Shown here one piece after another: positions 1 through 8,189 of a DNA stretch of 64,000 bases. The notes beneath the pieces are model-generated. The model did not search any database. It was not told the origin of the DNA and saw nothing but the letters and a program-made list of their open reading frames with translations. Made by a program: the position numbers and the translations under genes. Location: NCBI GenBank assembly GCA_943788495.1, contig CALSQO010000002.1, positions 496,001 through 560,000 of the forward strand. The letters are read 5' to 3'. Origin of the DNA: UA16 sp905478895 (GTDB lineage Bacteria; Bacteroidota; Bacteroidia; Flavobacteriales_D; Sanyastnellaceae). The first letter of the stretch is position 1, and every line of letters starts with the position of its first letter.

Positions 1-1
1 C

Positions 2-214
2 GATGCGAATGCAACCGAAGACAATGGCTCCTGTGATTTTAATTGTTGGACAGATGCAGTGGCGTGCGGAGCGGGAACAATTTGGGACGAAGCGCTGCAG
101 CAATGCCTCGTTGTTCCTTCAGTTTGCCCCACCGATCTCAACGGAGATGGCGTCACAAGTGTTCTGGATTTGCTGGTTTTTTTAATTGCTTTCAACAACC
201 AATGCGAGGAATGA
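2..214 (+). CDS. C-terminal end of a secreted protein with half-dockerin tail (partial)
   Basis: Only the last 70 codons are in the window, read from base 2 to the TGA at 212-214. The tail has three parts: the end of a DxxAxxExGSC cysteine repeat, a stretch with CGAGTIWDEA, and one EF-hand-like loop (DLNGDGVTSVLDLL) like half of a type I dockerin, ending in a Cys-Glu-Glu. The next gene ends in the same arrangement, so the two are probably paralogues or share a surface or secretion tail. The stop overlaps the next start (ATGA), which suggests one transcript. The function of the missing N-terminal part is unknown. Confidence 0.75.
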   Translation, partial: DANATEDNGSCDFNCWTDAVACGAGTIWDEALQQCLVVPSVCPTDLNGDGVTSVLDLLVFLIAFNNQCEE

Positions 215-2034
215 TGAACCACAGAATGCGATTATTTTGGCGCAAATCACTGGGCCTTTTGACGATGTGCTTGGTTTCCGTAGCCGCGCTCGCGCAGATG
301 GTGGATGTGAGCAATTTCATGAATCTGTCCACGGATCATACGGGAGGATTTTTAGGTGCTGGGGTGAGTTTTGCCGACTTCAATGGCGATCGAATCGATG
401 ATTTGAGTTTTGCCCATCACCAGGGAAGTTTACGCTTCTTCGAAGGAACGGGGAATGAGGATGGATTCTTGGAGGTAGATCTGGATTTGCCAGCCTACGC
501 AGCTGAGGCGAAGATGATTCTATGGTCGGATATCGATAACGATGGAGACCAAGACCTTTTCATCACCTACCGCCTGGCTCCCAACAAAATGTTTCGCAAT
601 GACAACGGTTCTTTTGTCGACGTGAGCGCGACATGTGGCATCAATCAAGGAGCCCGCAAGAGTTATGGCGCCTGTTTTGGGGATTATGACAAAGACGGAT
701 TCCTGGATTTATTCGTAGCCAATTACACCTCTTCTTTCGACGAATATGCCTTCAATGAATTGTACCGCAATGAAGGAGATGGAACATTTGAAGATGTCAC
801 GGAATCATCGGGTATGTTCGGAGTCACTGGAATTCAATCTTTTCAAGGGCAATGGGTGGACTTCAATGGAGACCAACTGCTCGACCTCCATGTCATAAGG
901 GATCGGGTTATTTACGCCAACCACTTTTTTGAACAGCAGCCCGAAGGGGCGATAACGCCATTCATTGAAAGCGCTAATGACGTTGGGTTGGACATGGCCA
1001 TCAATTGCATGTCGACAACCGTGGCTGATTACGACGGGGACCTGGACATGGATGTCTACATCACCGCTTTTCCGGGCGATGAGAATTGGATGTTGGTCAA
1101 TAACGATTACGCGTTTTCGGCTGTGAACGAGGACAGCGGAGAAATTCCGATGCAAAATATGCAAGTGGACGCCATCTGTTGGGCTGGGAATTGGTTGGAT
1201 GTAGACAACAATGGATTCGAAGATTTGCACGTTGCAAATGGCTACAGCGAATACACCAATTACCCGGAGGTTTTGGCAGTATACGATGAGCCCGATAAGC
1301 TCTTTTTGAACGAGGCGGGGGTTTTCTCAGAATCGGAAGATCAACTCTTTCAAAGCGTCAACAATTTGTCATTCAGCACCGCGGTCGGTGATTTTAACCG
1401 TGACGGTTTTCCTGATTTGGTGTCCAACCGTGTTGGCGATTATGCTCAAGTTTTGCGAGCAGAACCCAATGAAAATCACTGGGTGAAATTTTGGCTCGAA
1501 GGCAGCATTAGTAACCGAGATGCTGTTGGCGCAACGATTGAGGTCTGGATCGAGGGCGTTTCTCAAAGTCGTATGCTCTTTGCGGGTGAAAATTATATGG
1601 GCCAGAATAGCCATTGGGAGCATTTTGGGATCGGCGTTGCTGAGTCCTTGGATTCTGTAGTGGTCAATTGGCCGATTGGCTTGCCAACCGTTTACACGGA
1701 ATTGGAGATCGATCAACACTGGCTGTTGGTGCAAGACGCAGCTCCAATTAGTCTGTGGTCAGAGGAGGAAGGATGCGAGGATGAATGCTATGGCTGCACG
1801 TATGCGTCTGCCTGTAATTACGATCCTGAAGCAAACATTGAAGATGGCTCTTGCAGCTTTTCATGTTGGTCAAGCCCCGATGCTTGTGGTTCGGGAACGG
1901 TATGGGACGAGGCTTCGTCTTCCTGTATTCCGGATCCCAATCCATGCGTTGGAGATTTGGATTACGACGACGCCATCACCATTGCTGATTTGTTGATTTT
2001 GTTGAATGTGATGTTTGGCAATTGCCCAGAATAG
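211..2034 (+). CDS. secreted FG-GAP/VCBS repeat protein with ASPIC/UnbV domain and half-dockerin tail
   Basis: This 607-residue protein starts with a signal peptide (MRLFWRKSLGLLTMCLVSVA, then cleavage near ALAQ). About seven Asp-rich FG-GAP/VCBS blades follow, with cores such as DFNGDRIDDL, DIDNDGDQDL, DYDKDGFLDL and DVDNNGFEDL; these fold as a calcium-binding beta-propeller. Next comes an ASPIC/UnbV-type domain (NHWVKFWLEG to the VVVNWPIG region). The last 85 residues carry a GCTYASACNYDPEAN cysteine repeat, CGSGTVWDEA, and one half-dockerin loop (DLDYDDAITIADLL) ending NCPE. I chose ATG 211 because it overlaps the upstream stop; ATG 214 or 226 would still leave a full signal peptide. Upstream in-frame codons belong to the preceding gene in another frame. 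Likely surface-exposed; ligand unknown. Confidence 0.85.
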   Translation: MMNHRMRLFWRKSLGLLTMCLVSVAALAQMVDVSNFMNLSTDHTGGFLGAGVSFADFNGDRIDDLSFAHHQGSLRFFEGTGNEDGFLEVDLDLPAYAAEAKMILWSDIDNDGDQDLFITYRLAPNKMFRNDNGSFVDVSATCGINQGARKSYGACFGDYDKDGFLDLFVANYTSSFDEYAFNELYRNEGDGTFEDVTESSGMFGVTGIQSFQGQWVDFNGDQLLDLHVIRDRVIYANHFFEQQPEGAITPFIESANDVGLDMAINCMSTTVADYDGDLDMDVYITAFPGDENWMLVNNDYAFSAVNEDSGEIPMQNMQVDAICWAGNWLDVDNNGFEDLHVANGYSEYTNYPEVLAVYDEPDKLFLNEAGVFSESEDQLFQSVNNLSFSTAVGDFNRDGFPDLVSNRVGDYAQVLRAEPNENHWVKFWLEGSISNRDAVGATIEVWIEGVSQSRMLFAGENYMGQNSHWEHFGIGVAESLDSVVVNWPIGLPTVYTELEIDQHWLLVQDAAPISLWSEEEGCEDECYGCTYASACNYDPEANIEDGSCSFSCWSSPDACGSGTVWDEASSSCIPDPNPCVGDLDYDDAITIADLLILLNVMFGNCPE

Positions 2035-2048
2035 GGACACGGGTCAAT

Positions 2049-3455
2049 TCATTCGGGAGAAGGAAGGTGGCGATCCAGTAGCACAAGCGCTGCAGCGAAT
2101 GTAGCGGCACCCAATTCCAATTCGCGTTTGTGGACGTTTTCAAAGATGTCCTGACTGCTGTGATGGAAATCAAAATAACGCTGCCCATCCGGGCTTAATC
2201 CGAGCAGGGTGGGGCGTGGATTCAATGATTTGAGCGGTGAAATGTCCACCCCGGCTCCTCCACGGCGGAATAAATGCACGTTGTAGGGGTCAAATAAGTC
2301 ACGCCAGCTGCGCACGACGTGGGTTGCAGAATCGCTTGCGTCGATGCGAAATCCACGCGGAACAAAGCCGCCGGCATCCGATTCCATGGCCCCGACATGG
2401 ATCAAACTGGATTGCGCGTTTTCGATGCCCGCTTGCCGCGCGTATTCCTTTCCTCCGCGGTTGCCGTTCTCCTCGTTGATGAATAAGACAAAACGCAATG
2501 TGCGCTGGGGTTCATAGCCAATGGCTTTGAGAATGCGCAGGGTTTCCAGTGTGTGCACCACACCCGCGCCATCGTCGTGGGCGCCTTCGCCGATGTCCCA
2601 TGAATCGAGGTGCCCTCCGATGGTGATGATTTCATCCGGTTTGACCGTACCCGTCCATTCTCCGATGACGTTGCCTTGTTCGACATCTTCGAAGGCTTCG
2701 CAATTCAATTGCAGGCGCACTTTCATGGTAGGGTCGGATTCCAAAGCGTGCGCCAGCCATGAAGCATCAACTGTCGAGATGGCAGCGGCAGGTATCCGGG
2801 GTGCATCATCACGGTACCGCAAAGCTCCCGTGTGTGGAAGGGTGTCCAATGCATGGGTCAAGGAACGGACGAGCACGGCTACTGCGCCCGAGGCAGCTGC
2901 AGCGCTGGCGCCGTTGCCCCGCTGATCAATCGCACCGCCATACGCCGCGCCGGTATTGATTAGAACGGGGTCCATGGCGCGGTTGAAAAGCACAATTTTA
3001 CCCGCAGCATCCACTCCGGATTCCGGATTCAATTCGTCCAATCGCTTGACCACAAGGATGGGAGCTTCAACGACTGCGTTGTTGGGTGTGCCAACGGAGC
3101 CGCCCAAGGCTGTGATGTGCAAGGCCGTCGTTGCGCCGTTCGCAGCGATGGATGACGCTTCCGCGATTGTTCCGCGGGTCCAACTCGGGACGGTCACAGG
3201 CATGATCCAAGTGCGATCGGCGCCGTAAGCTTCCATTACCGATTTGCCCCAATCCATCGCCTCTGCAGCGCTGGTCGAACCACTCAAGCGGTGACCAATT
3301 TCTTTGGTGAGGATTCGCAGGTTTTCATACGCTTCACCGTGTCCGAGCGCTTCATCGTAAATGGACCGCACGAGCAAGCTGTCGTTGTTCGCTTGCGCGT
3401 GCAAAGTGAGGGAACCGCAGCTGAAAAACAGGAGGAAGGAGGGAATTCGAAGCAT
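2049..3455 (-). CDS. M28 family metallopeptidase with PA domain (carboxypeptidase Q-like)
   Basis: This is a 468-residue exported zinc peptidase. A signal peptide (LLFFSCGSLTLHAQ) covers about residues 1-21. A PA-type insert lies around residues 125-230. The di-zinc M28 core has H282 in GGHLDSWD, the DD pair in GAHDDGAG, the catalytic NEENG near 327-331, an ESDAGG ligand segment, and a late HHSSQD near 430. The closest family is the plasma glutamate carboxypeptidase/carboxypeptidase Q group, which trims dipeptides or N-terminal residues. It converges with the upstream gene (14-base gap) and is divergent from the nitroreductase. Substrate is not evident; the family call is firm. Confidence 0.88.
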   Translation of the reverse strand: MLRIPSFLLFFSCGSLTLHAQANNDSLLVRSIYDEALGHGEAYENLRILTKEIGHRLSGSTSAAEAMDWGKSVMEAYGADRTWIMPVTVPSWTRGTIAEASSIAANGATTALHITALGGSVGTPNNAVVEAPILVVKRLDELNPESGVDAAGKIVLFNRAMDPVLINTGAAYGGAIDQRGNGASAAAASGAVAVLVRSLTHALDTLPHTGALRYRDDAPRIPAAAISTVDASWLAHALESDPTMKVRLQLNCEAFEDVEQGNVIGEWTGTVKPDEIITIGGHLDSWDIGEGAHDDGAGVVHTLETLRILKAIGYEPQRTLRFVLFINEENGNRGGKEYARQAGIENAQSSLIHVGAMESDAGGFVPRGFRIDASDSATHVVRSWRDLFDPYNVHLFRRGGAGVDISPLKSLNPRPTLLGLSPDGQRYFDFHHSSQDIFENVHKRELELGAATFAAALVLLDRHLPSPE

Positions 3456-3526
3456 GGGAGAAAATTACGGGAATATTTGCCGTTGCGCTACGATTGAATC
3501 GGTGATGATGCACGGAATTTCACGAG

Positions 3527-3534
3527 TACCTTTG
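3527..3534 (+). promoter_or_regulatory. Bacteroidota -7 box (TACCTTTG) for the nitroreductase gene
   Basis: TACCTTTG matches the TAnnTTTG -7 element of the Bacteroidota housekeeping sigma factor. Transcription would begin near 3541, about 15 bases before ATG 3556. No clear -33 TTG was seen at the usual distance, so the call rests on one box. Confidence 0.4.
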
Positions 3535-3555
3535 ACACGTACAGAGAACAGAGTC

Positions 3556-4149
3556 ATGAGGCACAATTTATCAGAGGTCACCGAGCTCATGCGGGACCGT
3601 CGTAGCATTTCACCCGAACGCTTTTCTTCCCGGAAAGTCCACAAGGAAGTGGTGGAATTGCTCCTGACCAATGCGACGTGGGCACCGACGCATGGCATGA
3701 CACAACCGTGGCGTTTTGCGGCTTACGTCGGCGACGGTATGTCAACCATTGGACCCAAGTTGGCGGAGTGGTATCAGGTGGCGGCAGGGGAAAATGCTTC
3801 GGAGGCGAAAGTGGCAAAACTCGAGGCACGTGGAAAACAGGTGACGGCCATGGTGATCGTGGGCGTCCAACCGGATCCAAATGGAAGAATTGACATTCGC
3901 GATGAGCGCAATGCGGTGGCATGTGCCATGCAAAACATGTACTTGACGTGCACGGCGCATGGCCTTGGGGGATTTTGGTCCACCCCGCCCATGATTCATT
4001 TGCCCGAAGTGCAGGAGTTTGCTGGGTTTGATTCGGATACGGAAGTGATTGGCTTTTTCTATGTCGGCTATCCGGAAGGGGAATGGCCGAAAAGCCACCG
4101 AAAGCCTTTGGAATATGTCACACGCTGGGTAGATTCAAGTGAATCGTAA
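3556..4149 (+). CDS. nitroreductase family protein (YdjA-like)
   Basis: A 197-residue FMN-dependent oxidoreductase. RRSIS at 15-19 is the FMN-phosphate loop, APTHGMTQPWRF at 43-54 is the typical YdjA-type flavin motif, and GLGGFWSTPP is the second flavin-contact segment. The natural substrate is unknown; members reduce nitro compounds or quinones with NAD(P)H as homodimers in the cytosol. I chose ATG 3556 because the protein then starts at the family's usual point and a -7 box lies just upstream at 3527-3534. An earlier in-frame ATG at 3505 would put that promoter box inside the gene. Confidence 0.85.
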   Translation: MRHNLSEVTELMRDRRSISPERFSSRKVHKEVVELLLTNATWAPTHGMTQPWRFAAYVGDGMSTIGPKLAEWYQVAAGENASEAKVAKLEARGKQVTAMVIVGVQPDPNGRIDIRDERNAVACAMQNMYLTCTAHGLGGFWSTPPMIHLPEVQEFAGFDSDTEVIGFFYVGYPEGEWPKSHRKPLEYVTRWVDSSES

Positions 4150-4159
4150 GAACACAGCA

Positions 4160-5179
4160 CTAGGGCAGAAAAATTCGGAAGTCAACGGCAAAGGCGGACT
4201 GGGGTAAGAAAATTCTGACTTTGGAAGCGTCCAATCCCTGCGTCCATTGCGCTTCGCCCCAACGATTGGAATTCCATTCCCGCCAGTATGTTGCTCCCAA
4301 ATAAAAGGCGATGTCATCGCTTGTGGCTCCCTTGATCTTGATTCCAATGTCGGCACGTAAGGGCATTGCCCATCGCTGTTGGCGATTTTCTTCAACGGAA
4401 TAATCGCTGTAGATGGCGTCGTTTTGCTGATAGCCCGCCGTGAATACGTCGCTGAGTAAAAAATCAAGGCTCATGCCCGCGGCTGCGGAGAGTTCCGTTT
4501 TATTATTGACGGGAACGCGCACCGTGCCAAGAAAAGGCATGCGGTAGCGACTGGAGCGCAGCCGCAAGGTATCCGATAAGGCACCTTCTTCGTTCGCATT
4601 GACTTCCCAATCCGGCACGTATCTGAGTTCCCAGTCAGCCAATAGGCGCATGGTTTCTAATCCGAGGGCTAAGCTCCATTGGTCGTTGATGTCGCGTCGA
4701 ATGCGCGCACCGAATCCATTGCCCCCTTTTGGATTCCAAACAGCTTCCAAGCCCTCATTCGACGCTGTCACCGATTCCAAGCCAACGGCTTCCAATGGCA
4801 CGACGAAAAGCGCCCCAACGGATAGGCTCCAGGGGCTTTGGCGTTTTATTTGTTGGGCATTTGCTTGGGTAGAACAATACCCGAGAAGCGCAAGAACGAC
4901 GGCTCCCAATGTGACAAATAGCATCGTGTTCCGCAATCCTTTCACGGGAATGAATTTGGTCCGGTATTGCGCATAAACCAAGTGGTTTGCATTCAAGGCT
5001 TGTTTGAAGCGTGATCGTGCCACACCAAACAGCCATTCGTTCTCTTCCCGGTGCCGTTCAAATTCAATCCCAGCCTGTTCAAGACGCGCTGCGAATGCGT
5101 CAGCATGTTCATCCTCGCTAAAGGAGAAAATGTAGTAACGATTGTCACCCGGGTGGATGAAGTAGTTGGTCCAGCGCAT
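4160..5179 (-). CDS. protein with cytoplasmic N-terminal domain, one membrane helix and a C-terminal beta-barrel-like region
   Basis: A 339-residue protein that I do not recognise as a known named family. Residues 1-85 are soluble and charged (RYYIFSFSEDEHADAF, ENEWLFGVARSRF). Residues 86-105 are a strongly hydrophobic segment (MLFVTLGAVVLALLGYC) followed by TQANAQ, which looks like a signal-peptide cleavage site. The remainder has alternating patterns, Gly and aromatic residues and ends in RIFLP, as in small outer-membrane barrels. The layout suggests fusion of a small inner-membrane protein to a barrel, or a second start at residue 86 (ATG 4924). I chose ATG 5179; the open frame upstream runs back through a transcription terminator and is unlikely to be translated. 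Confidence 0.65.
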   Translation of the reverse strand: MRWTNYFIHPGDNRYYIFSFSEDEHADAFAARLEQAGIEFERHREENEWLFGVARSRFKQALNANHLVYAQYRTKFIPVKGLRNTMLFVTLGAVVLALLGYCSTQANAQQIKRQSPWSLSVGALFVVPLEAVGLESVTASNEGLEAVWNPKGGNGFGARIRRDINDQWSLALGLETMRLLADWELRYVPDWEVNANEEGALSDTLRLRSSRYRMPFLGTVRVPVNNKTELSAAAGMSLDFLLSDVFTAGYQQNDAIYSDYSVEENRQQRWAMPLRADIGIKIKGATSDDIAFYLGATYWREWNSNRWGEAQWTQGLDASKVRIFLPQSAFAVDFRIFLP

Positions 5180-5222
5180 GGTCTCTCGAAGCGAAGATAG
5201 AAGCAATTCATTTGAGCGCTGC

Positions 5223-5260
5223 AAAAAAAAAAGCCCGCCTCCATTGCGGGAAGCGGGCCT
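5223..5260 (-). terminator. rho-independent terminator after the YceI gene
   Basis: On the minus strand a GCCCGC/GCGGGC stem (5253-5258 with 5233-5238) is followed by ten T residues (5232-5223). It lies 32 bases past the stop of the YceI gene and before the start of the barrel gene, separating the two transcripts. Confidence 0.85.
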
Positions 5261-5291
5261 TTCGGTTTCGATATCGAGGCAACAGGAACGA

Positions 5292-5960
5292 TCAGCTTTC
5301 TGCCACGATGTGAAAGCTGATGGTGATTTCATCGTTGATCAGTTTGTCACCGAGGTCCGGGAACAAATCTGGGAAGGATCCGGATCGGAATTTGACATTG
5401 TATTTTGACCGATCAAATGTCATGTCGCCATCAAACGTGATTTGATTTCCATCTTGCGATGCTTCGACCGGGAATGAAATCGGATGAGAAATGCCCCGAA
5501 TGTTCAGAATGCCACCGGCGTAGGATCGGCCTTCTTTGGTTTTGATGCTTTCCAATTTCAATTCTGAAAAAGGATATTTCTCAACCCAAAAGAAATTTTC
5601 TGAGCTCAGATCGCCTTCCAAACTTGCTTTTGCGCCTCCCGAGAGATCGGTAACGTTGATGGTAGACATGTTCAAAGCGACGAAGGCCGTGTTCACCCGG
5701 TTGTCTACTACTGAGACAGAGCCCTTGTAAATATCAAGTGTACCCGTGTGCGTTTTGGTGGTGATTTCCGTACCGACCCAATTGCATGTGCTCAAATCAG
5801 CATTCACGGTGTATTGACCGTCGGCAAACGCGGTGTTGCTTGTTTTGGTTTCTTTTTTCGTGCTGCTGTCTGGAGTCGCTGATTCTTGGTTGTCTCCGGG
5901 TGCGGTACCGCAGCTTGCAAGGAGGATAGCGATGGAAAGGCTGGCAAATAGTTTGTTCAT
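5292..5960 (-). CDS. YceI family lipoprotein
   Basis: A 222-residue lipoprotein: the lipobox LLASC puts the lipidated cysteine at residue 17. A Ser/Thr/Lys-rich linker leads to a YceI domain (about residues 48-222) opening with DGQYTVNADLSTCNWVG and containing NIRGISHPISFP and FDGDMTFDRSKYNVKFRSGS. YceI proteins are lipocalin-like barrels that bind long polyisoprenoid or similar lipids in the periplasm. Full-length, with its own terminator downstream. Ligand and physiological role cannot be read from the sequence. Confidence 0.88.
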   Translation of the reverse strand: MNKLFASLSIAILLASCGTAPGDNQESATPDSSTKKETKTSNTAFADGQYTVNADLSTCNWVGTEITTKTHTGTLDIYKGSVSVVDNRVNTAFVALNMSTINVTDLSGGAKASLEGDLSSENFFWVEKYPFSELKLESIKTKEGRSYAGGILNIRGISHPISFPVEASQDGNQITFDGDMTFDRSKYNVKFRSGSFPDLFPDLGDKLINDEITISFHIVAES

Positions 5961-5997
5961 GGTGGGTGCGTTAATAATGCAGTAACAAAAGTCTTCT

Positions 5998-6456
5998 TTA
6001 TTGGTTCTGCAGCTGCGATTTTACGAATTGGGCAATCAATTTACCATCTGCTTTGCCTGCCATTTCACCGGACGCTCGGCCCATCACTTTGCCCATATCG
6101 GCCATGGAACTGGCGCCCATTTGAGAAATGATGCTGGCCACCTTGGCGGCAATTTCATCCTCGCTCAATTGCTTCGGGAGGAATTCTGCAATGACTGCGG
6201 CCTGCGCTCGTTCCTCAGATTCGAGGTCTGGTCGCTTTTGCTCTTGGTAAATTTCGGCAGATTCGTTGCGCTGCTTGTAGAGCTTGTTCAGAATAGAAAA
6301 TGCGGTAGCGTCATCGATGCTCTCTGCTTCTGCGCCTGTTTTGGTGGCCTCAAGGATCAGTTTGCTTTTGATGTCTCGGAGGGCACTGAGGCGCTCCTTG
6401 TCTTTGCTCCGCATGGCATCTTTGATGCCTTCAGAAATGGTAGAATAGAATGACAT
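5998..6456 (-). CDS. GatB/YqeY domain-containing protein
   Basis: A 152-residue YqeY-like protein, helical throughout, with the family pattern: a KDKERLSALRDIKS stretch near the N-terminus, then SAEIYQEQKRPDL, and a tail domain with MGKVMGRASGEMAGKADGK resembling the end of GatB. The family is tied to tRNA-dependent amidation by homology only. The start at 6456 lies 7 bases past the ftsZ stop, so it is probably translated from the dcw transcript; yqeY after ftsZ is a common Bacteroidota order. The open frame extends upstream into ftsZ, but alignment to the family fits ATG 6456. Confidence 0.85.
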   Translation of the reverse strand: MSFYSTISEGIKDAMRSKDKERLSALRDIKSKLILEATKTGAEAESIDDATAFSILNKLYKQRNESAEIYQEQKRPDLESEERAQAAVIAEFLPKQLSEDEIAAKVASIISQMGASSMADMGKVMGRASGEMAGKADGKLIAQFVKSQLQNQ

Positions 6457-6463
6457 GATGGGT

Positions 6464-8161
6464 TCAATCGACGTTGTCGTGCAAGAATGGATTGTCGTTG
6501 CGCAATTCAATGTGCCGCTCTCCTTCCTCATCCACCTGCTCGTTGAGGGTAAAACGGCTCACTTGCGATTTTGATGAATGATCCACATCATCCAGAATGA
6601 CTTGGCGCCGCTTGTATGCGGGTTCCGCTTCAAGATTGGCCAATCCACCCGGTGTTTTTAGTTTTCGGGTAAACTGTTGAATGCGTTGATTTCGGCCGTT
6701 GTCCCCGGAATCGGGTTGCTTCGTTACCGGTTGAATGGGGACGCGATTGCCAGAAGGTGTGGTATCGGCTGTCTGGGAAAGAGGGGCATTCACGGGCCCG
6801 GGTGCTGGCGTTTCTTCTCTTTTCGCTTCATGAAAACGAATGCCTCCGAGATTTGGTTCATCCGAAGTCGTTGGTAACGGAGCACTGTCCAATGTGTACA
6901 CCTTCATCGCCTCTTCTGCGTCACTCGTACTGGAATCATCCAGGGTTGGTTCTTCCTGGTTGATTGATTTGTGTTCTTCGGTGTGGTCCACGGTCATGTC
7001 CAAGTGGAGTGATTCAGCCTCGGGTGTTGCCTTGAGAAACGGTTTTTCTTCCTCGTTGACGGCTTCCGTTTCTTCGCTTGCATGCGCGATCGGTGAGGGA
7101 GCAATGGGTGCTATGGGTTCCGTAATTTCTTTTTCAGCGCCCAAAACGAATCGAGTGGTTTTTTCTGTTTCTCGCGGATTCCATTGGTCTTTGCCATCGA
7201 AGCCTGTTGCAATGACCGTCACACACAAATCATCCGTCAAGGACTCATCTACGCCGTAGCCCCAAATGACTTCTGCGGACTGTCCCGCTGCGCTTTGAAT
7301 GAAATCAGTGATTTCCATGATTTCATCCATCAGGATTTCTTCGTTGCCGAATGTGATGTTCAATAAGACAAAGTGCGCACCTGTGATATCACAGTCATTG
7401 AGTAGGGGAGACTCCAATGCTTCAATCACTGCCGTTCGCGCTCGTCCTTCGCCCGATGCCTTTCCCGACCCCATGATGGCACGCCCTGAATTGCGCATGA
7501 CCGTATTCACGTCGTTCATGTCCACGTTGATCTCTCCGGTGAGGGTAATGACTTCGGCGATGCCTTTGGCTGCCGTACATAGAATTTCATCGGCGTTGCT
7601 GAAAGCCGTTCGTATGGCCAAATTCCCATACAATTCGCGCAGCTTGTCATTTCGGATGATGAGCAAGGTGTCCACCGATTCGCGAATCTGTTCAAGTCCT
7701 TTCTGTGCTTGCGCCGTTCTGCGTTTTCCTTCGAACTGGAACGGAATGGTCACGATGCCTACTGTGAGGATGTCCATTTCACGAGCCGCTTGAGCGATCA
7801 CTGGAGCGGCTCCCGTGCCGGTGCCTCCTCCCATTCCCGCGGTGATGAAGACCATGCTCGTTTTGTCCCCGATCAATTCCTTGACCTCGTCAATGGACTC
7901 AATGGCGGCATTGCGCCCCACTTCAGGGAGCGAGCCGGCACCTTGGCCGCGGGTAAGCGTCATGCCCAATTGTACCTTGACGGGCACAGGACTGGCTTCC
8001 AATGCTTGAGCATCGGTATTGCAAATGATGAAGTCTACGCCTTGAATGCCACGGTTGTACATGGTGTTCACGGCATTGGAGCCGCCACCGCCGACGCCAA
8101 TGACTTTGATGGGTGCGTTCAGATTCACTTCTGAGGATGTGGGTTGAAAGGTTTCGTTCAT
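6464..8161 (-). CDS. ftsZ: cell division protein FtsZ
   Basis: A 565-residue tubulin-like GTPase that polymerises into the division ring. The GTPase core covers residues 17-321, with GVGGGGSNA at 22-30, the tubulin signature GGGTGTG at 111-117 and the NADEIL segment near 189. Residues 322-553 are a long acidic, disordered linker. The last nine residues, NPFLHDNVD, are the conserved C-terminal peptide that binds FtsA. FtsZ is longer than the roughly 380-residue textbook form because of this linker, which is usual in Bacteroidota. It is the last classical gene of the dcw cluster; ftsA ends 28 bases upstream. Confidence 0.98.
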   Translation of the reverse strand: MNETFQPTSSEVNLNAPIKVIGVGGGGSNAVNTMYNRGIQGVDFIICNTDAQALEASPVPVKVQLGMTLTRGQGAGSLPEVGRNAAIESIDEVKELIGDKTSMVFITAGMGGGTGTGAAPVIAQAAREMDILTVGIVTIPFQFEGKRRTAQAQKGLEQIRESVDTLLIIRNDKLRELYGNLAIRTAFSNADEILCTAAKGIAEVITLTGEINVDMNDVNTVMRNSGRAIMGSGKASGEGRARTAVIEALESPLLNDCDITGAHFVLLNITFGNEEILMDEIMEITDFIQSAAGQSAEVIWGYGVDESLTDDLCVTVIATGFDGKDQWNPRETEKTTRFVLGAEKEITEPIAPIAPSPIAHASEETEAVNEEEKPFLKATPEAESLHLDMTVDHTEEHKSINQEEPTLDDSSTSDAEEAMKVYTLDSAPLPTTSDEPNLGGIRFHEAKREETPAPGPVNAPLSQTADTTPSGNRVPIQPVTKQPDSGDNGRNQRIQQFTRKLKTPGGLANLEAEPAYKRRQVILDDVDHSSKSQVSRFTLNEQVDEEGERHIELRNDNPFLHDNVD

Positions 8162-8189
8162 GGTGTTTCGATTGTGTGGGAAGTGAATA

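Noticed and set aside
43..210. In-frame extension of the FG-GAP protein back to base 43.
   Set aside because: The same bases encode the tail of the previous gene in another frame, with a half-dockerin motif; the signal peptide fits a start at 211-226.
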